A DNA stretch of 64,000 nucleotides from an uncultured Clostridia bacterium (GTDB taxonomy: Bacteria > Bacillota > Clostridia > Christensenellales > CAG-917), in NCBI GenBank assembly GCA_947625225.1, contig CANQNQ010000001.1, positions 62,001 to 126,000 of the forward strand, in the 5' to 3' direction. Under the pieces are notes generated by a model, which was not told the origin of the DNA, searched no databases, and saw only the letters and a list, made by a program, of their open reading frames with translations. This document shows positions 7,303 to 15,354 of the stretch, piece after piece (position 1 is the stretch's first letter; the number at the start of each line of letters is the position of its first letter). A program made the position numbers and the translations under genes.

Positions 7303-8544
7303 ATGAATCTTGTCAAACAACAGCGCATCAAATTTTCCGTGTTTTCCACCCTGTTTTCGGCGGCTATACTCGCCGTGTTGCTGAGCGGATTTTTCGGCTT
7401 TACGGTGATCTCAAACGACATGTACGTGACTCGCACGCTTGAAAGCGCTCTGGGGTCGCCGGACACGTACAATCAAAACAACACGTCCAATCTTGTGTGC
7501 ATGTACGTAAGCGTGGACTCCGAGGGCAACATAACCAACAAGGCGGACCTCAAACACTACGGCGACAAAGCGGCGGACATAGCGCATGCCGCGATCGCCA
7601 CGGGCAAAGGCAAGTTCAAGGTGGGCAAGCTGCACTTCATCGTCTACAACAAAACCACCGACGACGGCAAGCTGTTCGGATTGTTTGACCGCACCCGCTT
7701 TTACGAGCAATTGGTGGACACCGCCCTGCTGCTGGTGTTGCTGTTTTGCATGGCGATGATATTGATATTTATGTTGGCGTACCTCGCCTCATCCAAGCTG
7801 CTTATGCCAGTGATGGACGCGGTGAACAAGCAGCGCGACTTTGTCGCCAACGCCTCGCATGAACTTAAAACGCCGCTCACCATAATCGCCACAAACCTCA
7901 GCGTCATCAAGTCCGAACCGCAGTCCACTGTGGAGGACAACGCGGAGTGGATAGATAGCATAGACTCTCAGATAGGGCGCATGCGCGGGCTTATACAAAA
8001 TATGCTGGAGCTCAACAAACTGGAGCAATCCGCCATGCCCATTCAGGACGTCGACCTCAGCCAGATCGCGGACGGCGCCTGCCTCACCTTCGAGCCGGTG
8101 TGTTTCCAGAATGGCGTGACCCTGATAACCGAAGTCAAGCCGGACATAGTGGTAAAAGGCGACAAAAACTCGCTGGAGAGATTGTTTGTCATCCTGCTGG
8201 ACAACGCGACCAAGTACTGCGGCGAAAACGGCAAGGTGGGCTTCAAACTCTCCTCCGACGCGAAAAAGGCGACCGTTACCGTGATGAATACGGGCGAATG
8301 CATCTCCAAAGAGGACGAAAAGCACGTGTTCGACCGCTTCTACCGCGTAGACGGCGCGCGCAGCGACGGACAGAGCTACGGACTGGGGCTGTCCATTGCG
8401 GAGGCGACCGTGCGCACCCACGGCGGCACGATATCCTGCCACGGCATAGAGGGCAAGGGGACGGTGTTTACAGTTATGCTGCCGCTGCCAAAGACAAAAC
8501 GTACCCCGCGTCTGAGCTTGCCCAAAAGCAAAACCAAGAAATGA
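7303..8544 (+). CDS. sensor histidine kinase
   Basis: 413-aa membrane kinase. Two membrane helices (about 12-35 and 130-155) enclose an extracytoplasmic sensor of roughly 95 residues without a recognisable domain. The DHp helix contains the phospho-acceptor H186 in FVANASHELKTPLT. The ATP-binding domain has the N box (LLDNATKYC), the DRFYRVDGARS motif, and GLGLSIAEATVRTHGG with a final GKGTVFTVMLP. ATG at 7303 was chosen over a TTG at 7291 because the latter lies in the terminator tail; neither has a clear Shine-Dalgarno. Partner of the response regulator upstream. Confidence 0.94.
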   Translation: MNLVKQQRIKFSVFSTLFSAAILAVLLSGFFGFTVISNDMYVTRTLESALGSPDTYNQNNTSNLVCMYVSVDSEGNITNKADLKHYGDKAADIAHAAIATGKGKFKVGKLHFIVYNKTTDDGKLFGLFDRTRFYEQLVDTALLLVLLFCMAMILIFMLAYLASSKLLMPVMDAVNKQRDFVANASHELKTPLTIIATNLSVIKSEPQSTVEDNAEWIDSIDSQIGRMRGLIQNMLELNKLEQSAMPIQDVDLSQIADGACLTFEPVCFQNGVTLITEVKPDIVVKGDKNSLERLFVILLDNATKYCGENGKVGFKLSSDAKKATVTVMNTGECISKEDEKHVFDRFYRVDGARSDGQSYGLGLSIAEATVRTHGGTISCHGIEGKGTVFTVMLPLPKTKRTPRLSLPKSKTKK

Positions 8545-8641
8545 AGGAACTCGCCAATAACAAATGTTTATCGGCGGTTTTTTGACTTATAAACGCCTTG
8601 ATCGCGAATAGTATCCCACATTTGCGCAATTTGTTTACAAA

Positions 8642-8670
8642 AAAACGCCGACGTTTTCCGTCGGCGTTTT
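8642..8670. terminator. bidirectional terminator between convergent genes
   Basis: Stem aaaacgccgacg / cgtcggcgtttt with a 5-nt loop (8642-8670). T-rich tails lie on both strands; the minus strand has the longer run. It serves the lipoprotein gene on the minus strand and probably the kinase gene on the plus strand. Confidence 0.87.
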
Positions 8671-8697
8671 GCTTGTATAACCGCATGCACGGTTAGC

Positions 8698-11600
8698 TTA
8701 TTGATTTTGTGTATTTTGTGTGATGGTCACGTTGTCCGTGCCGTAACCGCTGACGGTATATATCTTGCTCCCGCCGCTTACCGTAAACGTTTGATCGTCC
8801 GTCTTGCTTACTTTGCCCACTACGGCATTGTACGGATAATCGGATGAATAATAGTAAATTCCCGCGACTGTATGATCTTCGTCCAACCAATTGATATAGT
8901 ATGTATTTCCTGAGGCGGCACACAAATATCCCACATCACCCACTGACGCCATAACGCTTACACCGGAAATATTTACAGTCATGGTGACTTTCAATTCATC
9001 GTCGTTGACCATAATATCTACTGTAAAAGTGATGGGCTTTGCAGTATCGCCTTCAAGTTTTTTTACCGTAAAGCCCAATGCCACGTTATACCATGAAGAT
9101 CCATTGCCGTATATGATATAGCCATTGCTTACATGCACCGTAAATCCCTCTGCTGAGAATGAGTACTCGCCATTCGTCTCTTTGTATACAGGAATATATG
9201 CCGTCTTGTTTCTAAAATCAAATTTGGTTTTGCTCACAGCAAGAAAAGTATCGCCACTGTAGTCGTAAACGATATAACCTATGCCATTTTGCGCATCCAG
9301 ATAGCCCGTATGCTTAGCATCTGTCGAACCGTTTATATGCACCGTAATGCTGTTTTGAGTCAGTGCATAATCGCCCGCTTTGAACTCCGCTCCGTTTATA
9401 TAAAGCAGTTGTCCCAACCCGTTAAATATTACTTTGTCATTGTCACCCGACGACGCATAATATACGCCCGCTTCGGCTGCCGTGGGAGCGGAATAGGCGT
9501 GCCCCGCTATGTCAAGGTTGTATACCTTGTCGCCTTCGGGCATGAACACGACCACGCTTGAGCCGAATTGATAATAGCTGTAGCTTTTGCCATCCAACTT
9601 GGCGGTGTAGAACCCGTCCAGATCCAGGTGGCTGTCGCCGTTGTCGAATACGCCGTGCGTACCTACGGACATGCTGACAAAAGTATAGGTGTTGTAATCC
9701 GCGTCGTAGTCGCCCTCCACCTTCTGCGATTGCTTGTCGAACGTCCACTTTTTGCTCTCGCCGTTGAGCGTAAAGATGATGTTTTTGCCGTCGATGATGT
9801 AGGGAGCGGATGAGGTCACTCCGTCCTTGGTGTAATACAACATGCCCGAATAAGTGACGGTGGCGTCAAAAGTGGTGCCCTCGAATGATTTGCCGTCCAA
9901 TTTGACCATCGCCGCATGGAAGAGGTCATAATATACGCCCGCTTCTTCGCCAAGGGCGGACAGCGTCTTTGCATTGAAATAGAGAGCATGCTCTGTCGCG
10001 TTGAAATCTATCTCGCTCACGCCGTCTATGCCCGTCACGGTCAACACGTTGCCCGCCGCCGTATATGTGCCGCTGACAATGGAGCCGTCCTGTTTGTGAT
10101 ATTCTATCTTGCTGTAGCCGTCAATGATGACGTACTCGTTGTCTATATCGCCGAAAATACCCGCCTCGGCGCCTCTGAGCACCAGCTCGGTATCCTTGAA
10201 ATACCCGTAGATGACCTCGCTTTGCATTGCGCCCCCGATCATCTCGGTGAACACCTGTATCTTGAGAGGAACAGACTGCGAATCGTAGTATGACAAATTG
10301 TAACCGGGGACATGACTGAAATATATATATCCCTTGCCGCCGCTTGCAAAATCGATATAGGCGTAGCCGTTGCTTGTGCCGCTCATCGTTATGGTACCGA
10401 TGCCGGCGGTATACTGCTTGCCCTTGCCCGCAAAACCGTCCGTTTTGAACGTGGTGAAGCTGCCGTCCTCATACTTGGCGTCCTTGAAGTCCTCCTCTGC
10501 GTCGCCCACGTTGCCTACCTTGACGACAGGCAGACCTACCAAAGCCTGATTGAGCGCTTCCTGAAATACAATGCCTTTGCCCGGCGTCGGATCCCAGAAC
10601 GAACCCTCGGTCAATGCGTTGACAAGATATATTTTGACCGCCATTCCGTACTGCGCGATCTGATTGTACGTGACGGGTGCAAAGGCGCCGCTTACCAGCA
10701 CGGTGAACGCGCCCTGCCCTATCTCGGGGGCATCTTCCTCGGCGGTGAACAGCAGTTGCTGAAGGGAGCCTTGACCGAAGAAAGCAAACTCCAATATCTC
10801 CTTGACGTTGCTGCCTATGGTGATCCCGAACAGATTGCCCGAACTGAACGCAAAGCTGCCGACAGACGTGACATTGTCCCCTATCTCAAGGAACCTGACG
10901 TTGGGATTGAGCTGCCCTGCGCCGCCCGCTATCTTTGTGACCGCACTTGAAACGGTGTACCTGAGCGCATTGCCCTTGTAGTCATAGAGGTACTCGCCCT
11001 TGATGACTTCGCCCGCGGCGTTTGCCTCAATAAGTTGCACCGTCTTTGCGACCTTATCCAGGAAATAGGTATTTCTGTCTGCCGTGTCCTGCTCGGACAA
11101 AAATTCATATATGTGATCGCTCGGCTCGGCGCCGTCGTACACGGACGTGACCGTTGCCACGTCGCCCTTGTCAAGCACCGCGTTTATACCCATACTGAGG
11201 TATACTTTGACGTTGTCGCCGACATAGCGGCCGTGATATGCCACCGCCTCGGCGATCATCTCGTCCGACCACGTGAATATGGAGGCGTCCTCCACGTTCA
11301 ATTTGGTCATGACGTTATTGATGAAGCTTGCGTCATCGACGTCGCATTCCGCCAGCGCCTCCCATGCCGTCACCGAAGCGACTATGGACACGTTGTCATC
11401 TCCGCGGTCTCCGCTGCCGAACACGCCGCCGTCAACGGCAGGAAACGCGTTTTCAAACCCCACTTCTATCAGCGACGCGCTGTCAAACGCGCCGTCCCCG
11501 ATGTTCTCTACGCCGGAGGGGACAAACAGCAACGCGAGCGTGGAATCTTTGAACGCGTTTGCGCCTATGACCTTTGTGCCGCCCAAATCTATATATCTGA

Positions 11601-12438
11601 GCTTGCCGCCCATAAATGCCTCGGCTCCTATCGATCCGCCGAACGCGCTGAGGTCCACATCATACACATAGTTGTTGCCCTTAAACGCGCCGTCCGCTAT
11701 CTTGGTGACGCTTGCGGGGACCGTGATCGCATTTGCGGAAAGTTTGCTCATATCTCCTATCTCCGTAACCGCTTTGCCGTTGACCTCGGCCTTAATGGTC
11801 ACTGCGGCGGGATAGGCATAGTTGCCGCCGAATGCGGACACGACGTAAGTGTCGTCCTCTTTTTCAATGTATCTGAACCCATCCACAACATAGCCGTCGA
11901 CATAATATGCATACGCTTTTACATCGGCGGTCACCTTGTAGCCGACGCCGACCTCGGTCACGCCGTTCTCAAGAAGCCAACCCATAAAGGTCATCTTATC
12001 ATACGTCGGCGCAACGGGAATTTCCGCTTCGCTCAGCTCATGTCCGTATGAAACGGTCATGTTTTTGATAGTCACGTCGCTGCCCGACGAATCGTCGATA
12101 AACTCGACCGTGAAGGTCAGAACATTGTATTTGGCATAGACATTGATCTCCTTTTTGTCTACGACAAACGCCTCCTTGACCTCCGTCACGCCATCCTCAA
12201 GGAACCAGCCGACAAACTGCTTGCCCTCATACTCGGGCGCGGCGGGGATATCCGAATCCTTCAGACTGTACACCGAGTCGAACTCCAACGACTTTATATT
12301 TGTTTCGCCGTCAATAAAGTTCACGGTATATTTGGTCGGCTTATCTCCGTCCTTATCGTTGCACGCCGCCAGCACACCCAATGTAAGGATGAGCACAAGC
12401 ACGGCAACGATCACGCCGTAGATATACTTTTTCTTCAT
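8698..12438 (-). CDS. large surface lipoprotein with InlB-type and BspA-like leucine-rich repeats
   Basis: 1246-aa secreted lipoprotein. Signal peptide with lipobox (LGVLAAC) at residues 1-26, then two Listeria-Bacteroides type repeats (FVGWFLEDGVTEV and FMGWLLENGVTEV modules, about 38-175). A BspA-like leucine-rich repeat block follows (about 220-360, again near 490-590) with motifs such as VPASVTKIADGAF, VPSGVENIGDGAF and ITIGSNVKEILEFAF. The long C-terminal part repeats a YNTYTF/IDGKNIIFTLNG type beta module without a known name. Start ATG follows GGAGGAGAG. Likely an adhesin or host/substrate-binding protein. Its promoter contains a G10 tract suited to phase variation. Confidence 0.9.
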   Translation of the reverse strand: MKKKYIYGVIVAVLVLILTLGVLAACNDKDGDKPTKYTVNFIDGETNIKSLEFDSVYSLKDSDIPAAPEYEGKQFVGWFLEDGVTEVKEAFVVDKKEINVYAKYNVLTFTVEFIDDSSGSDVTIKNMTVSYGHELSEAEIPVAPTYDKMTFMGWLLENGVTEVGVGYKVTADVKAYAYYVDGYVVDGFRYIEKEDDTYVVSAFGGNYAYPAAVTIKAEVNGKAVTEIGDMSKLSANAITVPASVTKIADGAFKGNNYVYDVDLSAFGGSIGAEAFMGGKLRYIDLGGTKVIGANAFKDSTLALLFVPSGVENIGDGAFDSASLIEVGFENAFPAVDGGVFGSGDRGDDNVSIVASVTAWEALAECDVDDASFINNVMTKLNVEDASIFTWSDEMIAEAVAYHGRYVGDNVKVYLSMGINAVLDKGDVATVTSVYDGAEPSDHIYEFLSEQDTADRNTYFLDKVAKTVQLIEANAAGEVIKGEYLYDYKGNALRYTVSSAVTKIAGGAGQLNPNVRFLEIGDNVTSVGSFAFSSGNLFGITIGSNVKEILEFAFFGQGSLQQLLFTAEEDAPEIGQGAFTVLVSGAFAPVTYNQIAQYGMAVKIYLVNALTEGSFWDPTPGKGIVFQEALNQALVGLPVVKVGNVGDAEEDFKDAKYEDGSFTTFKTDGFAGKGKQYTAGIGTITMSGTSNGYAYIDFASGGKGYIYFSHVPGYNLSYYDSQSVPLKIQVFTEMIGGAMQSEVIYGYFKDTELVLRGAEAGIFGDIDNEYVIIDGYSKIEYHKQDGSIVSGTYTAAGNVLTVTGIDGVSEIDFNATEHALYFNAKTLSALGEEAGVYYDLFHAAMVKLDGKSFEGTTFDATVTYSGMLYYTKDGVTSSAPYIIDGKNIIFTLNGESKKWTFDKQSQKVEGDYDADYNTYTFVSMSVGTHGVFDNGDSHLDLDGFYTAKLDGKSYSYYQFGSSVVVFMPEGDKVYNLDIAGHAYSAPTAAEAGVYYASSGDNDKVIFNGLGQLLYINGAEFKAGDYALTQNSITVHINGSTDAKHTGYLDAQNGIGYIVYDYSGDTFLAVSKTKFDFRNKTAYIPVYKETNGEYSFSAEGFTVHVSNGYIIYGNGSSWYNVALGFTVKKLEGDTAKPITFTVDIMVNDDELKVTMTVNISGVSVMASVGDVGYLCAASGNTYYINWLDEDHTVAGIYYYSSDYPYNAVVGKVSKTDDQTFTVSGGSKIYTVSGYGTDNVTITQNTQNQ

Positions 12439-12481
12439 ACATCTCTCCTCCGTTTTTATTATAAATATTCACTATGGACCC

Positions 12482-12510
12482 ATAATACCCCCCCCCCAGT
12501 AATTTGTCAA
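12482..12510 (-). promoter_or_regulatory. promoter with G10 homopolymer in the spacer (putative phase-variable)
   Basis: On the minus strand: TTGACA (12505-12510), a 17-bp spacer of which 10 bases are a G run (12488-12497), and TATTAT (12482-12487). The start codon is 43 bp downstream. At 10 Gs the spacing is the optimal 17 bp; slippage of one or two Gs would move it to 15-19 bp. Confidence 0.82.
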
Positions 12511-12719
12511 GCAATTTTCTGTATGTTTATTCATTTTATATAATTTTATTTTCGATTGATGAATATAAAGACTTAATTCTTGATTTTTATGCAATTTTAA
12601 TAGAATTTTTATAAAAAATATGCATACGCATTATGCGTATGCACGGTTGGGGCGCGATGTGCGCTAAAAAGTAAATTTGTCCGACTGTTGCCCTTTTTCA
12701 GGCTTTTTTTGACCAAATA

Positions 12720-13922
12720 TCAGAGAGTGAGATCGCTTGAAGATATAAGTTTGCGCTTCTTCAACACCCAGGTCAGCAGGTAGGATACCGCGGCGGGGAT
12801 GACAAACATGCACAAAATTATGCCGAGCGCCAGCCTCCACGTCGGCAAGCCCGCGTCCATAGAGGCGGATACCGCGCCGAACACGCCAACAAGTCCGCTG
12901 GTGCCCATGCCGCCGCCCGCGGCGTTGCAACGAAGACCCAACAGCACCGCGACAAGCCCCGAAAGCGCGCTGGCGACTATCTCCGGCACCATGATCAGCG
13001 GCTTTTTCATTATGTTGGGTATCTGCAACATGGACGTGCCTATGCCCTGCGAGATGAGTCCGCTGATGCGATTTTCCTTTATTGTCGCAACCGCAAAACC
13101 TATCATATGCGCCGAGCAGCCCGCCACCGCCGCTCCGCCCGCTATGGCAAACGCGTCGGGATTGGCAAGCGCCGTTGCCGACGTCGCAATTGCAACCCAT
13201 ATGGCGGCAGAGGACGTGGGCATGGTCAGCAAGACGCCCATCACCACGGCGACCACTATGCCCGTCAGCACCTTGACCGCGGTGCCCGCCGCGATAAGCA
13301 GCACTATCGCCTGCGCAAAGAGGTCTATCAACTTTATAAACGGCCAGGCAAGGAATATGCCCGCAAAACACAGCGCCATCATGCCCAGCGGGACCAGCAC
13401 TATGTCCAGCTTAGTCTTTCCCGCGTACAGCCCGGCGATCTCTATGGTAAGCAACGACACTATGTACGCTCCTATGGGATTGCCCGGGGAACCGAACGCC
13501 AACACAAACGCGCCGCCATGCACCAGCGTCTCCACAAGGCCGCCCGCCCAGGCGCCCACAAAACCCGTGACCGCGGCGGAGAATATCACAAGGGGCTTTG
13601 CGCCCAACTTGTGAGCTATGCCCACGCCTATGCCCGCGCCCATCAACATCTTTGCAACAGAGGCGATCGCCGCCAGCACCGTCGCGAAGGAATTGTGCCC
13701 GCACCACTCGGCTATCTGCGCGAGGATAGTGCCCGCGATGAGCGTGCAGAACAGCCCCTGCGCCATGCCCGTGAACGCGTCGATGAAGTAACGCTTGGCG
13801 TATTTTTTCACGACGTTCAGCACGGCCGCGCCCTTGCTTTTTTTGTCCTTTTTATCCTGCGCGACGCCCTCGCCGTCCTCCGAAGTCTGCTCTTCGATTT
13901 CGTCGATTATATCATCATCCAT
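12720..13922 (-). CDS. PTS EIIC-like membrane protein (PTS_EIIC_2 family)
   Basis: 400-aa integral membrane protein with about ten helices and an acidic, then basic, cytoplasmic N-terminus of about 40 residues. KRYFIDAFTGMAQGLF, AGTILAQIAEW, the GNPIGAYIVSLLTIEIAGL loop and the glycine-rich CNAAGGGMGTSGLVG segment match the family of EIIC-like proteins that stand alone. No EIIA or EIIB gene is nearby, so whether it takes part in phosphotransfer is unknown; family members are usually annotated only as PTS sugar transporter subunit IIC. ATG at 13922 is preceded by a weak GAGGTG. Confidence 0.82.
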   Translation of the reverse strand: MDDDIIDEIEEQTSEDGEGVAQDKKDKKSKGAAVLNVVKKYAKRYFIDAFTGMAQGLFCTLIAGTILAQIAEWCGHNSFATVLAAIASVAKMLMGAGIGVGIAHKLGAKPLVIFSAAVTGFVGAWAGGLVETLVHGGAFVLAFGSPGNPIGAYIVSLLTIEIAGLYAGKTKLDIVLVPLGMMALCFAGIFLAWPFIKLIDLFAQAIVLLIAAGTAVKVLTGIVVAVVMGVLLTMPTSSAAIWVAIATSATALANPDAFAIAGGAAVAGCSAHMIGFAVATIKENRISGLISQGIGTSMLQIPNIMKKPLIMVPEIVASALSGLVAVLLGLRCNAAGGGMGTSGLVGVFGAVSASMDAGLPTWRLALGIILCMFVIPAAVSYLLTWVLKKRKLISSSDLTL

Positions 13923-14088
13923 ACTTTACACCTCGTTTTTGCGCACATAAAGTACGCGTTTGCACTGCTAAAAGCAATTGCTGCACACAGCCGTCCCCAC
14001 GCCTTTGATAGGCGTAATGTTTGCTGTTTATATGATTATACCACAAATTCCACCTTGCGCAACACTTTGCGAGTCAAATGCCAATATG

Positions 14089-14113
14089 AAAAAGGCGGGA
14101 GAGATCTCCCGCC
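14089..14113 (-). terminator. terminator of the SHOCT membrane-protein gene
   Basis: Perfect 9-bp stem ggcgggaga / tctcccgcc (14094-14113), followed on the minus strand by TTTTT. It lies 20 bp after the stop codon. Confidence 0.87.
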
Positions 14114-14133
14114 CGCGATATTATGCCGCAATG

Positions 14134-14709
14134 TCAGTCGAGCGGCTTGTGCGCCTCCTTGGGCTTCTTGATGCCGAGGATCTGTACGCGCTTCTCCTCG
14201 TACTCTTCGGGAGAGATGATGCCCTCCTCCATGATGTGCTTCCACTCCCTTATACGCACGACGCGCACGTCCTCGTTGGGATCTTCCGCCGCGTCGGGAG
14301 AGTTCTTCTTGATGACGTAGATGACAAACATGCAGATGTACTGCAACGCCAGCAGCACCGCCGCGATAAGCATAAACACAGCCGCCACGGAATGCGCGTT
14401 GATAAACGTCAGCGCAACGGTCAGCCCGACTACAAATGAGGAGATGGTTAAGCCGTGTCCCACTCTCTTTGCGGTGTCGCCGTTTGCGCTCATCAGCAGC
14501 ACGCCGACTGCCGCCATTGCAAACAGCCCCACATACGCCGTAAGCGCCGCCATAAACGAAGTGTCCGCAGCAATGCTCTCGATAGTGGAGGCTTCTGCGT
14601 CCTCGTCGACGGTCGTGCCCGCCCTTATGCCGCACAGCACAAAGCTTGCGAGAAACAGCGTCAACGCCAGCACAAGAAATACAACTTTGAGGATCTTGAA
14701 TACTTTCAT
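14134..14709 (-). CDS. four-helix membrane protein with C-terminal SHOCT domain
   Basis: 191 aa when read from ATG 14709, which follows AAGGAG by 7 nt; an upstream in-frame extension lacks a ribosome site. Four membrane helices (about 5-28, 50-75, 85-105, 112-135) precede a charged linker and a short C-terminal domain, WKHIMEEGIISPEEYEEKRVQIL, which is a SHOCT motif (a small oligomerisation/binding module found at protein ends). Function unknown. It is divergent from a small XRE regulator; the shared intergenic region has a strong promoter overlapped by a palindrome, suggesting repression by that regulator. Confidence 0.78.
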   Translation of the reverse strand: MKVFKILKVVFLVLALTLFLASFVLCGIRAGTTVDEDAEASTIESIAADTSFMAALTAYVGLFAMAAVGVLLMSANGDTAKRVGHGLTISSFVVGLTVALTFINAHSVAAVFMLIAAVLLALQYICMFVIYVIKKNSPDAAEDPNEDVRVVRIREWKHIMEEGIISPEEYEEKRVQILGIKKPKEAHKPLD

Positions 14710-14763
14710 ACTTTTGCTCCTTTGATTTATTTGAGCGCTTTTTGAGGCGCCCATGTCGTATTA

Positions 14764-14792
14764 AATATAACATTGTAGACAATAATTGTCAA
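14764..14792 (-). promoter_or_regulatory. promoter with overlapping palindromic operator
   Basis: TTGACA (14787-14792), 17-bp spacer, TATATT (14764-14769) read leftwards toward the SHOCT gene. The perfect palindrome gacaat-a-attgtc (14778-14790) covers part of the -35 box and the spacer, a typical site for a repressor. Confidence 0.7.
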
Positions 14793-14900
14793 ATATATTG
14801 TATATATTACAACAAAATATTGTTTTGTTTGCAATTTGATGATGTACAGCGCACAGGTGTTTTACAAAAGCCGTCTTATACTTTTTATAAGGAGAAAAAT

Positions 14901-15206
14901 ATGGATCGCAACGAAGTCATAGAGCGCATTTCAAAATTGAGGATACGGGCAAATCTGTCCGCGAGGAAGCTGTCTGTGATGATAGGCAAAAACGACAGTT
15001 ACATCGCGGGCCTGGAGAGCAGAAAAAACTTCCTGCCGACGGTGGATGTGCTGCTTGACATAATCGCGGCGTGCGACAGCGACCCGACGGAATTTTTCTA
15101 TTACAGCATAGAGGACTACGCGACGGACAAAAACATTATCGAACAACTGAAGACCGCCTCCCCCGCCGCAAAGGCCGCCGCGCTTAGCGTGCTCAAACTG
15201 AAATGA
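14901..15206 (+). CDS. small XRE-family HTH regulator
   Basis: 101-aa cytoplasmic DNA-binding protein. A helix-turn-helix of the Cro/C1 type spans about residues 5-60 (LRIRANLSARKLSVMIGKNDSYIAGLES), followed by a short helical tail that may dimerise. ATG at 14901 has AAGGAG 6 nt before it. The divergent neighbour is the SHOCT membrane protein, whose promoter carries a palindrome; this protein is the natural candidate to bind it. The N-terminal extension to 14742 is rejected because it lacks a ribosome site and crosses the regulatory region. Confidence 0.85.
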   Translation: MDRNEVIERISKLRIRANLSARKLSVMIGKNDSYIAGLESRKNFLPTVDVLLDIIAACDSDPTEFFYYSIEDYATDKNIIEQLKTASPAAKAAALSVLKLK

Positions 15207-15354
15207 TCCGCAAACTTTTTGCCCATTTATACCCGCTTACTTATTCCCGCTCCCGCAAAAAAAGTTGATTGTTGACGTAACCCATAAATATGTTATAATA
15301 AGTATATATCGGACGCGCGATATGTTTTCGCGTGCAAAAAAGGAAGGATAAATT

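Noticed and set aside
8560-8600. gtttat...ataaac hairpin after the kinase gene
   Set aside because: The stem is short and the T run lies inside the loop; the strong terminator at 8642-8670 suffices.
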